DNA of 64,000 bases from Pseudomonadales bacterium (GTDB taxonomy: Bacteria; Pseudomonadota; Gammaproteobacteria; Pseudomonadales; Azotimanducaceae), in assembly GCA_019634925.1 (NCBI GenBank), contig JAHCAL010000007.1, forward strand, positions 62,001 to 126,000, read 5' to 3'. The number at the start of each line of letters is the position of its first letter. Positions within the stretch are counted from its first letter, which is position 1. A program made the translations under genes and the position numbers. Positions 8,186 through 16,795 of this stretch are shown in pieces. The notes below the pieces were generated by a model. It did not search any database and was not told where the DNA came from. It saw only the letters and a program-made list of their open reading frames with translations.

Positions 8186-9442
8186 ATGACGACGACCGAC
8201 GTTCTGCACGGACCGCTCGCGGCCACCACGCCGCTGAGCCCCGAGGTGCTCGCCTGCCCGCACGCATTCAACGAACGGCTGCGCCACGAGGCGCCAGTCT
8301 ATCGGTGCCCGCACACCGGCATCGTGTTCGTATCCGATTACGCGACCGTATGTCGGATCGCCAAGGACTACCAGACGTTCTCCAACAAATTCGGCCAGGC
8401 CATGCGCTCGGAGGGCGAAGTGGATCCGCGCCTGCGCGACGTACAGGCGCGCGGTTACCCACCGGTCGACACGATGCTGACCCAGGACCCACCCCTGCAC
8501 CGGCGTTACCGGGGGATGGTGAACGAGGCGTTCACCGCTCGGCGGGTAGCCACGCTCGAGCCGTACATCGAGCGCCTGTGCCACGAGCTGATCGACGGCT
8601 TCGTGGATGCAGGCCGCTGCGAGTTCGTGGAGGCGTTTGCCGAACGCGTGCCGATGACCGTGATCGCCGATCAGCTCGGCGTGCCGCTCTCCGACTACGA
8701 TCTCTTCAAGTCGTGGTCGGATGCCTTCGTCGCCCAGCTCTCGCGGCTCGCCTCGCCCGACGAGGAACTCGCCGCCATGAAGCTGATCGTGGACTTCCAG
8801 CACTACTTTGCCAACAAGCTCGAGGAACGACGCCACGACCGGCGCGACGACATCATCTCGGACATCGTGCACGCCCGCTTCGAGAACGAGCGCCCGCTCG
8901 ACGTGCCGGAGATGCTGTCGATCCTCCAGCAGCTCCTTGTGGCTGGCAACGAGACCACTACCCACAGCATCGCCGAAGGCGTCCTGCTGCTGATCGAAAA
9001 CCCGGACCAGCACGCCCTGCTGAAGGCGGATCCCGGCCTGATTCCGAATTTCACCGAGGAAGTGCTGCGGCTGTCCTCGCCGACCGCCAACATGTGGCGC
9101 GTCGTGACCCGCGACACCGAGATCAACGGCATCCCGGTCACCAAGGGCAGCATGGTGCAGCTGCGCTTCTCGTCCGCCAACCGCGACGAGGCGGTCTACC
9201 CCGCGCCGCATCGGCTCGACGTCACCCGCGACAATGCACGCACCCACGTCGCGTTCGGTCACGGCGTGCACATGTGCATCGGGGCGAGCCTCGCACGCGG
9301 CGAGCTGAACGTGGCGTTCCGGGTCCTGCTCGAGCGGCTCGACGATTTCGCACTCGACTGCCGGCCGGAGGAACTGGTCTACGCGCCGAACGTGCTGCTG
9401 CGCGGCGTTTCGAAACTGCCGATCCGGTTCCGGCGCCGCTGA
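8186..9442 (+). CDS. cytochrome P450 (class I bacterial type)
   Basis: This soluble 418-residue P450 has the I-helix oxygen-activation motif AGNETT at 253-258, the K-helix Glu292-x2-Arg295 and the haem loop FGHGVHMCIGASLA with Cys364 as the thiolate ligand. There is no membrane anchor. Electron donors are not encoded next to it. The Rieske protein at 5028 or ferredoxins elsewhere are candidates. I chose the ATG at 8186 because GAGGAG lies 8 bp before it; a TTG 15 bp upstream is part of that site. It shares long near-identical stretches around the I-helix with the P450 at 13850, so the two are paralogues. The substrate is probably a hydrophobic ring or alkyl chain, by inference. Confidence 0.95.
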   Translation: MTTTDVLHGPLAATTPLSPEVLACPHAFNERLRHEAPVYRCPHTGIVFVSDYATVCRIAKDYQTFSNKFGQAMRSEGEVDPRLRDVQARGYPPVDTMLTQDPPLHRRYRGMVNEAFTARRVATLEPYIERLCHELIDGFVDAGRCEFVEAFAERVPMTVIADQLGVPLSDYDLFKSWSDAFVAQLSRLASPDEELAAMKLIVDFQHYFANKLEERRHDRRDDIISDIVHARFENERPLDVPEMLSILQQLLVAGNETTTHSIAEGVLLLIENPDQHALLKADPGLIPNFTEEVLRLSSPTANMWRVVTRDTEINGIPVTKGSMVQLRFSSANRDEAVYPAPHRLDVTRDNARTHVAFGHGVHMCIGASLARGELNVAFRVLLERLDDFALDCRPEELVYAPNVLLRGVSKLPIRFRRR

Positions 9443-9497
9443 TCCGCCAGGGCCGGCACGGCCTGCGCGCAGGCCATCGGGGATCGGCTGCGCGCGT

Positions 9498-10286
9498 TCA
9501 GCTGCGCCGGGCCGCCCAGCGGATCGCGTTGCCGAGCAGCGTGCGGAAGTGCGGGTTCGCGTACGCGACCGGGTCGTCGCCGCACTGCAGGTAGACCACA
9601 CGCGTCGCGCCGATCGTGCGGGTCCAGCCAACCAGGTTGCTGCCCGGCGGATGTTCCCAACCGGTGTTGTCGTACATGCGGCGCTCGCGAACCACTTTCG
9701 CGGCGGAGTAGAAGTGGTCGCGGGTGAACGTATAGTCGCTCGCGAGCAGCGGCTCGACCGTGTCCTCGAAGACCTCGTACAGGTACAGCTCGTCGGTGAT
9801 GGAGAATTCCGCCGGCACACCCGCGGTCACTGGATGGTCGCGCAGCACGCGCACGGTGTGGGTCACGCCATGTCGATAGCCGGAGTCCTGGCGCGCGCTG
9901 CCGCGGAGTTCCGCGGGAAGGTACAGGAATCGCCCGCCGATGAGCTCACCATATTCGGGCCAGGCCGGCCAGCCGGCGATGGCATGGTGCAGGAACACGA
10001 ACCCGAAGCCCTGCTCGACCAGGGCGGCGAGGCGCTGCTTCAGGCGCGCGTCCGGCGCCGGGAAGTCCGGCGCGCGATCAGGATGGAATCGGATACCGGG
10101 CATGTCGTAGAGCACGAACGCATCGAATCGGGCGGCCTCCTCCGGCTCGAACAGCGCTTCGGCGGCGGGATGCTCGACGTGAGTCCAGCCGACGCCCGGC
10201 AGCGCATCGAAAGTCGCGAAAAGCGCCTCGCGCTCGAACGGATGTCCCCGCGTGAGAAGCAGCACTTCGGGATCTACGGAACGCAT
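9498..10286 (-). CDS. ThuA-like domain protein (second copy)
   Basis: The 262-residue ThuA-like protein contains the landmarks VLYDMPGIRF, FVFLHHAIAGWPAWPEYGEL and ITDELYLYEVFED. It ends with VVYLQCGDDPVAY and GNAIRWAARR. The HH pair and DELYL segment are the conserved face of ThuA proteins, but a canonical Cys nucleophile of class I amidotransferases is not evident. It is convergent with the P450 gene and divergent from the TetR gene starting 64 bp away, so that TetR may control it. It is only distantly similar to the ThuA protein at 3378. Confidence 0.78.
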   Translation of the reverse strand: MRSVDPEVLLLTRGHPFEREALFATFDALPGVGWTHVEHPAAEALFEPEEAARFDAFVLYDMPGIRFHPDRAPDFPAPDARLKQRLAALVEQGFGFVFLHHAIAGWPAWPEYGELIGGRFLYLPAELRGSARQDSGYRHGVTHTVRVLRDHPVTAGVPAEFSITDELYLYEVFEDTVEPLLASDYTFTRDHFYSAAKVVRERRMYDNTGWEHPPGSNLVGWTRTIGATRVVYLQCGDDPVAYANPHFRTLLGNAIRWAARRS

Positions 10287-10349
10287 CTTGCTTGCCGCCC
10301 CCGCCGCACGGCCATTACCATCGGGACGTTACCACATCGGGACCCGACG
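10287..10349. promoter_or_regulatory. divergent ThuA/TetR promoter with direct repeats
   Basis: The 63-bp spacer contains CATCGGGAC twice, at 10319-10327 and 10335-10343, with TTACCA preceding each at a slightly different spacing. The repeats lie directly before the TetR start codon. They are a plausible autoregulatory operator, though they are direct rather than inverted repeats. Confidence 0.35.
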
Positions 10350-10994
10350 ATGCCGCCCGCCGAAGCCGCCGCCAAGACCTGGCAGCAGACCAAGAGCGAG
10401 ATGACCCGGACCGCGATCCTGGACGCGGCGATCGACTGTTTCTACGAACTGGGGTTCGCGAACACCACCACCGAGAACATCGCCCGTGCCGCCGGTGTCT
10501 CGCGCGGCGCCATGCTGCACCACTTTCCGACCCGCTTCGACCTCATCAAGGCGGCGGTCGAGCATCTCGCCGAGGCACGCCTCGCGAGCTTCGCAGACGA
10601 GCAGACCCGCATCCAGCGCGGCGCCGAGCACAGCCGCATCGAGGAAGGCATCGATGCCTACTGGCGGCAGCTCAACACGCCGGCCTTCGTCGTCATGCAG
10701 GAACTGCGCATCGCCTCGCGCACCGACAAGGATCTCGAACAGATCCTCGCGCCGGCGCTCAAGGCGTTCAACAAGGCCTGGTACCAGGCGGTGCAGCAGA
10801 TCTTCCCCGACCTGGCACTTTCCGAAGCATTCATCCGCACGAGCTTCCTGACCCAGTACATGCTGGAGGGCATGGCAGCCGCCCGGCTGGGCGGCGGCCC
10901 GAAGGTACCGGAGAAGCTGATGCTCGATTGGCTGAAGCGTGAACTCAGGCGCAGCTACCAGGACGTGCTGACGACGGTGCGACGCACGACCTAG
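10350..10994 (+). CDS. TetR-family transcriptional regulator
   Basis: This 214-residue protein has an N-terminal TetR helix-turn-helix at about residues 39-62 (TTENIARAAGVSRGAMLHHF), followed by an all-helical ligand domain of normal length. The ATG at 10350 begins MPPAEAAAKTWQQ. A much longer open frame upstream overlaps the ThuA gene and is not coding. It is divergent from the ThuA-like gene. A ten-base-pair hairpin terminator follows. Likely targets are its own promoter and possibly the repeated elements near 13614 and 13743. The ligand is unknown. Confidence 0.92.
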   Translation: MPPAEAAAKTWQQTKSEMTRTAILDAAIDCFYELGFANTTTENIARAAGVSRGAMLHHFPTRFDLIKAAVEHLAEARLASFADEQTRIQRGAEHSRIEEGIDAYWRQLNTPAFVVMQELRIASRTDKDLEQILAPALKAFNKAWYQAVQQIFPDLALSEAFIRTSFLTQYMLEGMAAARLGGGPKVPEKLMLDWLKRELRRSYQDVLTTVRRTT

Positions 10995-11022
10995 CCTCGA
11001 GCAGGCGCCTTCCCCAATAGCA

Positions 11023-11046
11023 GAGGGCCGGCATTCGCCGGCCCTC
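11023..11046. terminator. perfect 10-bp hairpin between convergent genes
   Basis: GAGGGCCGGC, loop ATTC, GCCGGCCCTC form a perfect stem midway between the convergent TetR and TonB-receptor genes. The symmetry suggests a bidirectional terminator. The following T-tract is poor on both strands. Confidence 0.7.
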
Positions 11047-11076
11047 GACCTTCGTTTCCTGAAACGGGCCGCCGGA

Positions 11077-13524
11077 TCAGTTGTTCCAGACCAGTTCGAT
11101 CGCGTAGGTGCGCGGCGGCGCCCAGCCCTGGAAGCCGCCACCGGCGCCGAGGATCAGGGTCTGCTCACGGTATTCCTTGTCGGTCAGGTTCTTGCCCACG
11201 AGCGATACGACCACGTTGCGCTCGTCCGCGAGGCCGAACTCGAAGCTGACCCGCGCATCGACCAGCGTGTAGCCATCCTCGAACTCCGGCGTTACCGCCG
11301 TTGCGCCGCCGGAGATGACCCACTCGTCCTGACCACGGGCCGTCACGCTCGCCTGCAGGTAGTTGGGGCCGATCTCGCGCCCGTAGACCAGGGTCGACGA
11401 CCAGTTCCACTCCGGCGTCCGCGCCAGCGCACCGCCACCGATGGTGAGATCCGGGCAGTTGTTCGGGAACAGCGCGGGATTCTCCGCGGCGTTGCAGGCC
11501 GTGCCGGAGACCTGATTGAAGATCACGCGCCGCGAAGAGATCTGGAACCGGTCGCTCTTGTCGTCCTGGTACCCGGCAGTGACGATCAGCGAAAGTCCGT
11601 CCGACAGCACGGCGGTCATTTCCGCTTCGAGCCCACGGATCTCGATGTCGCCCTTGGCGTTGTTGACCAGCGTGTTGGTGCCCGGGCTGCCAGGGGTCTG
11701 CTGGTCGGTGAGGACCGAGGAGAACTGCGCGTTCTGCAGGATGTTCACGAATGCCGCGACATTGAGTCGCATGCGCCCGTCGAGGAACTCGTTCTTCGAG
11801 CCGATCTCCCAGGAATCCACGTTTTCCGGGTCGTAGGGCAGGAACTCGGCGAGAATCCCGCGGATCGAGAAGCCGCCGCTGCGGAACCCCTGCGAGAACG
11901 ACGCGTAGACGTTGCTGGTGTCACTCAGCGTGTAGGTGCCGGTCACCTTGAAGATCGTGTCGCTCCAGCTGTCCTCCTGCTTCGGCACGCTCAGGTTGGC
12001 CGCACCGGTGACCTGGGTGGGCGGCTCGATCGGGCCGCTCGGGACACCATTGAAGAAGGCCGTCTTGAAGTCCTTCTTGTCATCGATATAGCGCGCCCCT
12101 GCCGACAACTCGAGCCGTTCGGTCGCCTGCCAGGTGACGTTGCCGAAGTAACCGAGTGACTCGGTGTTCTCGGACGAGCGCTGACCGGCATAAAGCGAGC
12201 CGAACTGGCAGAGCGAATCGCCAACTGCGGGGTTCGGCACGAATCCGGGTATCGGCACGGGCACCGGCGCGATTCCGGCAACCAGACATCCCGGCGCGAT
12301 CGTGGCAGTCCCCGCGGGCAGGCCCAGCGCGCGATCGAATACGGGACCGAACGCCGGCGCGGGAAATTGCAGCACCTGATTGGTTCCCTGGGCGAAGTCG
12401 AGTTCGGTCTTCATGTAAAACGCACCCACCTGGTAGCTCAGGCGGTCGTTGATGTCTCCCGCCCAGCGGAATTCCTGGGTGAACGTGTCGTAGTCCTGGT
12501 CACGCAAGGTGTGCAATTGAACGAGCGGCACGGCAGTCGCGTTACGGTTCGATCCGTCGAAGTCCTGCCCGACGATGTCGGTCGACTCGACCAGGCCGGT
12601 GATCGACGTAAAGGTCCCCTGGTCGGTAACCCACTCGATCTGGAGGCCCCAGGAATCGGTATCTAGGTACTGGTACTCGTCGAAATCCCCTTCGTTGACG
12701 AAAGGATCCGGTCCGTTGTAGCGCGGATCCTGCGGTGGGATGTCGCCACGATCGCGGATCTTGTCGTAAGTCAGCTGAGCGGAGAACGAATCGGACGGCG
12801 CCAGCAGCATCGACGTGGTGAAGCTCTTGTAGTCGATGTCTCCGGCCGATCCGCCGCGATTGATGTTGCGGTAGTAGCCGTCCGACTCCTTGGCGATGCC
12901 GCCCACCTTGACGGCAAACATGTCATTGAACGGGAGGTTGACCCGCGCCTTCACGATCCGCTCGTCGAACCGGCCCGCCTGTGCGGCCACGTTGAATCCG
13001 AAACGCTCGGTGTTCGGCTTGACCCGGTTGACGACGATCGTGCCGCCAGTGGTGTTCTTGCCGTACAGCACGCCCTGCGGGCCGCGGTTGACCTCAACCT
13101 GTTCGATGTCGAACGTGTCGATCAGCTGGCCGGTGCTCGACGGCTGGAACAGCCCGTCGACGATTACGCCCACCGCGGAAGCCTGGGTTTTCTCGATGTC
13201 GGCGTAGCCGAGTCCACGGATGTAGATTGCGCCGGCGCTCGGGCCAGCCGTGTTCATGCCGATGAACACGTTCGGCATCAGCCCGTCGAAGTCACGCAGC
13301 GTCTTCGGCGCAATGCGTGCGATGTCTTCCTGCCGGAACGCCGTCACCGAGACCGGCACGTCCTGCAGCGATTCGGCGGTGCGCCGCGAGGTCACGATGA
13401 TTTCTTCGATCACCCCGGTCCGGTCGCGCTCGGCGGCGACGGCGGCGGCAACGGGCGTGAGGGTTAAGGCACCGGCCAGCGCGGACCACGCCGCGACGGC
13501 ACCCAGTGGCATCAGGATACGCAT
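11077..13524 (-). CDS. TonB-dependent outer-membrane receptor
   Basis: The 815-residue receptor has a Sec signal peptide (MRILMPLGAVAAWSALAGAL, cleavage probably near AVAAE). A TonB-box-like EEIIVTS and plug domain (DVPVSVTAFR, IYIRGLGY, VEVNRGPQGVLYGKNTTGG) follow. The rest is a 22-strand-type beta-barrel ending AIELVWNN. The plug and barrel resemble the proteobacterial group that takes up large hydrophobic or glycosidic compounds rather than siderophores; no siderophore genes are nearby. I chose the ATG at 13524 because AGGGGAGAGAG precedes it. The gene is divergent from a P450, so import and first oxidation of one substrate is a reasonable guess. Confidence 0.95.
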   Translation of the reverse strand: MRILMPLGAVAAWSALAGALTLTPVAAAVAAERDRTGVIEEIIVTSRRTAESLQDVPVSVTAFRQEDIARIAPKTLRDFDGLMPNVFIGMNTAGPSAGAIYIRGLGYADIEKTQASAVGVIVDGLFQPSSTGQLIDTFDIEQVEVNRGPQGVLYGKNTTGGTIVVNRVKPNTERFGFNVAAQAGRFDERIVKARVNLPFNDMFAVKVGGIAKESDGYYRNINRGGSAGDIDYKSFTTSMLLAPSDSFSAQLTYDKIRDRGDIPPQDPRYNGPDPFVNEGDFDEYQYLDTDSWGLQIEWVTDQGTFTSITGLVESTDIVGQDFDGSNRNATAVPLVQLHTLRDQDYDTFTQEFRWAGDINDRLSYQVGAFYMKTELDFAQGTNQVLQFPAPAFGPVFDRALGLPAGTATIAPGCLVAGIAPVPVPIPGFVPNPAVGDSLCQFGSLYAGQRSSENTESLGYFGNVTWQATERLELSAGARYIDDKKDFKTAFFNGVPSGPIEPPTQVTGAANLSVPKQEDSWSDTIFKVTGTYTLSDTSNVYASFSQGFRSGGFSIRGILAEFLPYDPENVDSWEIGSKNEFLDGRMRLNVAAFVNILQNAQFSSVLTDQQTPGSPGTNTLVNNAKGDIEIRGLEAEMTAVLSDGLSLIVTAGYQDDKSDRFQISSRRVIFNQVSGTACNAAENPALFPNNCPDLTIGGGALARTPEWNWSSTLVYGREIGPNYLQASVTARGQDEWVISGGATAVTPEFEDGYTLVDARVSFEFGLADERNVVVSLVGKNLTDKEYREQTLILGAGGGFQGWAPPRTYAIELVWNN

Positions 13525-13613
13525 GTCGACTCTCTCCCCTGCAGCAGGTTGCCCGGAATGGGCTCCCAGCCTGTTTTGTGCGCCGCGAAAACGCGACCGG
13601 TGCCGGCCCCTAA

Positions 13614-13635
13614 AACCGGCACCGGCGACTGTTTT
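13614..13635. promoter_or_regulatory. operator-like repeat, copy 1
   Basis: AACCGGCAC, four bases, GACTGTTTT. Both nine-base arms and the four-base spacing match the copy at 13743 exactly, and only the spacer differs. It lies about 90 bp upstream of the TonB-receptor start on the other strand. Confidence 0.5.
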
Positions 13636-13742
13636 AGTGTAAGCACCCGTTCGAGTCAATGGCCGCGCGCGCGTTCATCGCAGACTCATTCGCATGCCTC
13701 CAGTCCATCACTACCAATCCACCGGACGGGCCTGACCAGAAT

Positions 13743-13764
13743 AACCGGCACAGTTGACTGTTTT
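13743..13764. promoter_or_regulatory. operator-like repeat, copy 2
   Basis: AACCGGCAC, AGTT, GACTGTTTT. In this copy the centre forms a near-perfect palindrome, ACAGT-TG-ACTGT (13750-13761), the kind of short inverted repeat bound by TetR dimers. It overlaps a possible -35 element of the P450 gene at 13850. Confidence 0.5.
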
Positions 13765-13849
13765 TACCGATCGGGCACACTGCGGCGCAATCGGCTGCGC
13801 GACGATCGACTTGCGGGACACCGCGCAGGGCGGTCCAGGGGGGAGTGAG

Positions 13850-15091
13850 ATGGCGGCATTGCTGGACGAAACGTGTCTCGCCGATCCGGAAGTTCTGGAG
13901 CGTCCAGCCGACTACTACCACGCGCTCCATGAGCGCCCGATCCACTTCGACAAGCGGCTCGGCTTTTACATCTGCTCCACGTACGGGCTCATGCGCGAGA
14001 TTCTGCGCAATACGGAAGTCTTCTCCAGTGTCGACAGCCAGACGGTGGACACACTCCGCCCGCCCCCCGCAGAGGCTCTCGCGATACGACGCGCCAGCCA
14101 ACCGGCGGTCGCTACGCTCGTCAACAACGATCCACCGTCGCATACGCGGTTCCGCAGCCTGGTCGACGACCCCTTCCGCCCGCGCAGCATCGAACGCCTC
14201 ATAGGCCAGATCCGCTCGGTGGTCGACGCGACGCTCGACGCATTCATCGACCGGGGCGAGTGCGAAGTGGTCGCGGACCTCGCCATCCCGGTCCCGATCC
14301 GGGTCATCGCGGACATGTTGGGCATCCCCCGCGAACTGGCGCCACAGATCAAGGCCTGGTCGGACGCGTCGGTGGAGCCGCTCGGCATGCTGGCCGATGA
14401 CGCACGACTGATCGAGTGCGCACGCCTCCTCAAGGAATTCCAGGACTTCATGGTCGCGGAACTCGAGGCACGTCGCGCGCGCCCCCGGGACGATCTGCTC
14501 ACCCACCTGGTCGAGGCCCGCGACGCGGACGGCGCCGGCTTCACGATGCCCGAGATGCTCTCGCTTACCCAGCAGTTCCTGGTCGCCGGCAACGAGACCA
14601 CGACCAACGCGATCGCGGCCGGCGTGCAGCTACTGATCGAGAACCCGGACCTGCAGGCGCGCCTGGCCGCCGGCCGCGAACCGAACCGACTGCGTGTATT
14701 CGCGAACGAGGTGCTGCGGCTCGAGTCGCCGGTGCAGGGCCTGTTCCGCATCGTCACCCGCGACGTCGAACTCGAAGGCGTCAGGCTTCCGGCCGGCGCG
14801 CGGGTGATGGTCCGCTTCGCTGCCGCCAACCGTGACCCGACCAAGTATCACGATCCGGACAGCGTCGACCTCGACCGTCACAACGCGGGCACACACCTCG
14901 CATTCGGCGCCGGCATCCACCATTGCATCGGCGCCAACCTGGCGCGCGAGGAGCTGGTCTGGACGTTCGATGCCCTGCTCGGCCGCGCCAGGAACTTCGC
15001 TTTCGCCGAGGACCGCAACGACTTCCGCCATCATCCCTCGCTGATCCTGCGGGGACTGAAGCGTCTCTACGTCACCTTCGAGACGCGCTGA
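13850..15091 (+). CDS. cytochrome P450 (class I bacterial type), second copy
   Basis: The 413-residue soluble P450 has AGNETT at 246-251, Glu287-x2-Arg290 and haem loop FGAGIHHCIGANLA with Cys359. It is a paralogue of the P450 at 8186; both share the pattern around LVAGNETTT and LLIENPD. The ATG at 13850 is preceded by GGGGGGAG. It is divergent from the TonB receptor and convergent with the acyl-CoA synthetase gene. No redox partner is adjacent. The N-terminal substrate-recognition regions differ from those of the paralogue, suggesting a different substrate or position of attack. Confidence 0.95.
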   Translation: MAALLDETCLADPEVLERPADYYHALHERPIHFDKRLGFYICSTYGLMREILRNTEVFSSVDSQTVDTLRPPPAEALAIRRASQPAVATLVNNDPPSHTRFRSLVDDPFRPRSIERLIGQIRSVVDATLDAFIDRGECEVVADLAIPVPIRVIADMLGIPRELAPQIKAWSDASVEPLGMLADDARLIECARLLKEFQDFMVAELEARRARPRDDLLTHLVEARDADGAGFTMPEMLSLTQQFLVAGNETTTNAIAAGVQLLIENPDLQARLAAGREPNRLRVFANEVLRLESPVQGLFRIVTRDVELEGVRLPAGARVMVRFAAANRDPTKYHDPDSVDLDRHNAGTHLAFGAGIHHCIGANLAREELVWTFDALLGRARNFAFAEDRNDFRHHPSLILRGLKRLYVTFETR

Positions 15092-15136
15092 CGCAGGCCC
15101 ATGCGGGATCCGGTCGCAAGCAAGGGCGCGGTCGCA

Positions 15137-16669
15137 CTAAGCGGCCCAGTAGGGGGCGCGCAACGCGCGCTTGTTGATCTTGCCCATGGTGTTGCGCCCG
15201 AGATCGTCGACGTACTCGACCGAACGCGGGCACTTGTAGTGCGACAGGCGCGCGCGCACCCAGTCGAGCAGTTCGCGCGGATCGGGCGGTGCCGCCCGGT
15301 CGCGCGGGATGACCAGCGCCTTCAGTTCCTCGCCCATCTCCGCATGCGGTACGCCGATGCAGGCGACGTCCAGCACCCCGGGATGATGGATCAGGATCTG
15401 CTCGGACTCCGCGGGATAGACGTTGACGCCGCCCGATACCACCATGTCGCTGAACCGGTCGGTGATGTAGACGTAGCCCGCCTCGTCCATATAAGCGATC
15501 TCGCCGAGCGTGAACACGCCCGGCGCGATGTGCGCGGCCGCCGTCTTTTCGGGCGCGTTGTGATAGACGATTCCCCGACCGGTCGCGTCGCGGAAATACA
15601 GGCGTCCTTCCTGGCCCGGTCCGAGCGACCGGCCGTCGTCGTCCAGGATGAGCGCCTCGAACGGCGGCACCGCGCGGCCGACCGAGCCGGGGTGTGCCAG
15701 CCACTCCTCGGACGTGATCATGCAGGTGGTGCCGACTTCACTCGCGCCGTAGGCGTCGATGAAAACCGGTCCCCACCATTCGATCATGGCGCGCTTCACG
15801 TCGACCGGACACTTTGCGCCGGTATGGCTCACCCGCTTCAGCGAAGAGACGTCGTAACGTGCACGCACGGCTTCCGGCAGCGCCAGCAGGCGCACGAAGT
15901 GGGTCGGCACCATGACCGTACTGCCGATCCGGTAGCGCTCGATCGCCGCGAGCGTCTTCTCCGCATCGAATCGGCCGAGGATCACCGACGGCACCCCGGC
16001 CGCGAGCAGCCGCGCGCCGGACAGGGGCCCGGTGTGATACATGGGACCGACCACGAGATGCGTCCCGAAGGCCGCCTGCGGGTTCTGGGCGAGATTGGCG
16101 ATGTGTTCGGCGATCGTGGCACCGCCGGCAAACATGGTCGGCGGCAGCGGCGTGCCCTTCGGCCGTCCCGTGGTGCCCGAGGTGTACAGCAGGTTCGGCA
16201 GCGGCATGAGATCGGTCGGCGGATCGGCAGGCGACTGCGCCGCAAGCCAGGCCTCCCAGGGCTCGATGCCATCGGACTCCGCAGCACCCCACCCGACCAC
16301 GAGCGGCACGCCGGCCTGGCGCGCCGCTTCCCGGCCCCGCGCCGCCGTCGCGCCGTCGACGAACAACACGCGCACCGCCGCGTCTTCCAGAATGTAGGCC
16401 GCTTCCTCCGCGGTGAGGTGAAAGTTGACCGGGACCACGGACGCACCGGCCAGCAATCCGCCCAGGTTGGCCATGGCGGTTCCGATCGCGTTCTCGGCGA
16501 ATACCGCGACCCGGCGCGCGGGTCCGAGATCGCGGGCGAGCAGCCCGTTGGCGACCCGGTTCAGCACTTCGTCGACACGTTGCCAGTCCCACGCCTCACG
16601 CTCGTCGCGAATGGCGATCTCGCCGGGCCGCACTCGCGCCAGTTCTGCCGCAAAAGTCGTCAATTGCAT
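15137..16669 (-). CDS. acyl-CoA synthetase (AMP-forming)
   Basis: This 510-residue ANL-superfamily ligase has the P-loop YTSGTTGRPKG at about 162-172 and AYGASEVGTT. Its hinge region is GYVYITDRFSDMVVSGG. The C-terminal catalytic lysine lies in TMGKINKRAL. Such enzymes load a carboxylic acid onto CoA through an acyl-adenylate. The ATG at 16669 has GGGGGA just upstream; an open frame extending far upstream runs through the divergent E1 genes and is spurious. It is related to the synthetase at 23179 (both have KR-x-MI-x-WWGPV), so two related acids may be activated. It is divergent from the E1-alpha gene. Confidence 0.93.
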   Translation of the reverse strand: MQLTTFAAELARVRPGEIAIRDEREAWDWQRVDEVLNRVANGLLARDLGPARRVAVFAENAIGTAMANLGGLLAGASVVPVNFHLTAEEAAYILEDAAVRVLFVDGATAARGREAARQAGVPLVVGWGAAESDGIEPWEAWLAAQSPADPPTDLMPLPNLLYTSGTTGRPKGTPLPPTMFAGGATIAEHIANLAQNPQAAFGTHLVVGPMYHTGPLSGARLLAAGVPSVILGRFDAEKTLAAIERYRIGSTVMVPTHFVRLLALPEAVRARYDVSSLKRVSHTGAKCPVDVKRAMIEWWGPVFIDAYGASEVGTTCMITSEEWLAHPGSVGRAVPPFEALILDDDGRSLGPGQEGRLYFRDATGRGIVYHNAPEKTAAAHIAPGVFTLGEIAYMDEAGYVYITDRFSDMVVSGGVNVYPAESEQILIHHPGVLDVACIGVPHAEMGEELKALVIPRDRAAPPDPRELLDWVRARLSHYKCPRSVEYVDDLGRNTMGKINKRALRAPYWAA

Positions 16670-16795
16670 TCCCCCTGCTGCCGCGATTCCGCTATAAAGT
16701 ACGCGCACAGGGTAAGTCAGGAAACCGGACGACGCGACCGCCGCGGCGCGACCGTTCACAGTCCGCCCGTCCACAGTCAATGGGGAGAGACCAAC
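16670..16795. promoter_or_regulatory. divergent promoter, acyl-CoA synthetase / E1 operon
   Basis: The 126-bp spacer contains CACAGTC twice, at 16757-16763 and 16772-16778 (15-bp period). Each contains the ACAGTC core also seen in the elements near 7058, 13627 and 13756. GGGGAGA at 16781-16787 is the ribosome-binding site for the TTG start at 16796. Confidence 0.4.

Larger units (their letters stand above)
13525..13849. promoter_or_regulatory. 325-bp divergent control region (TonB receptor / P450)
   Basis: There is no convincing gene in this spacer. It carries two copies of AACCGGCAC-N4-GACTGTTTT (13614-13635 and 13743-13764). TTGACT at 13754-13759, inside the second copy, could be a -35 element of the P450 promoter. 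The start-proximal sequence GGGGGGAG before 13850 is the P450 ribosome-binding site. Confidence 0.55.
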
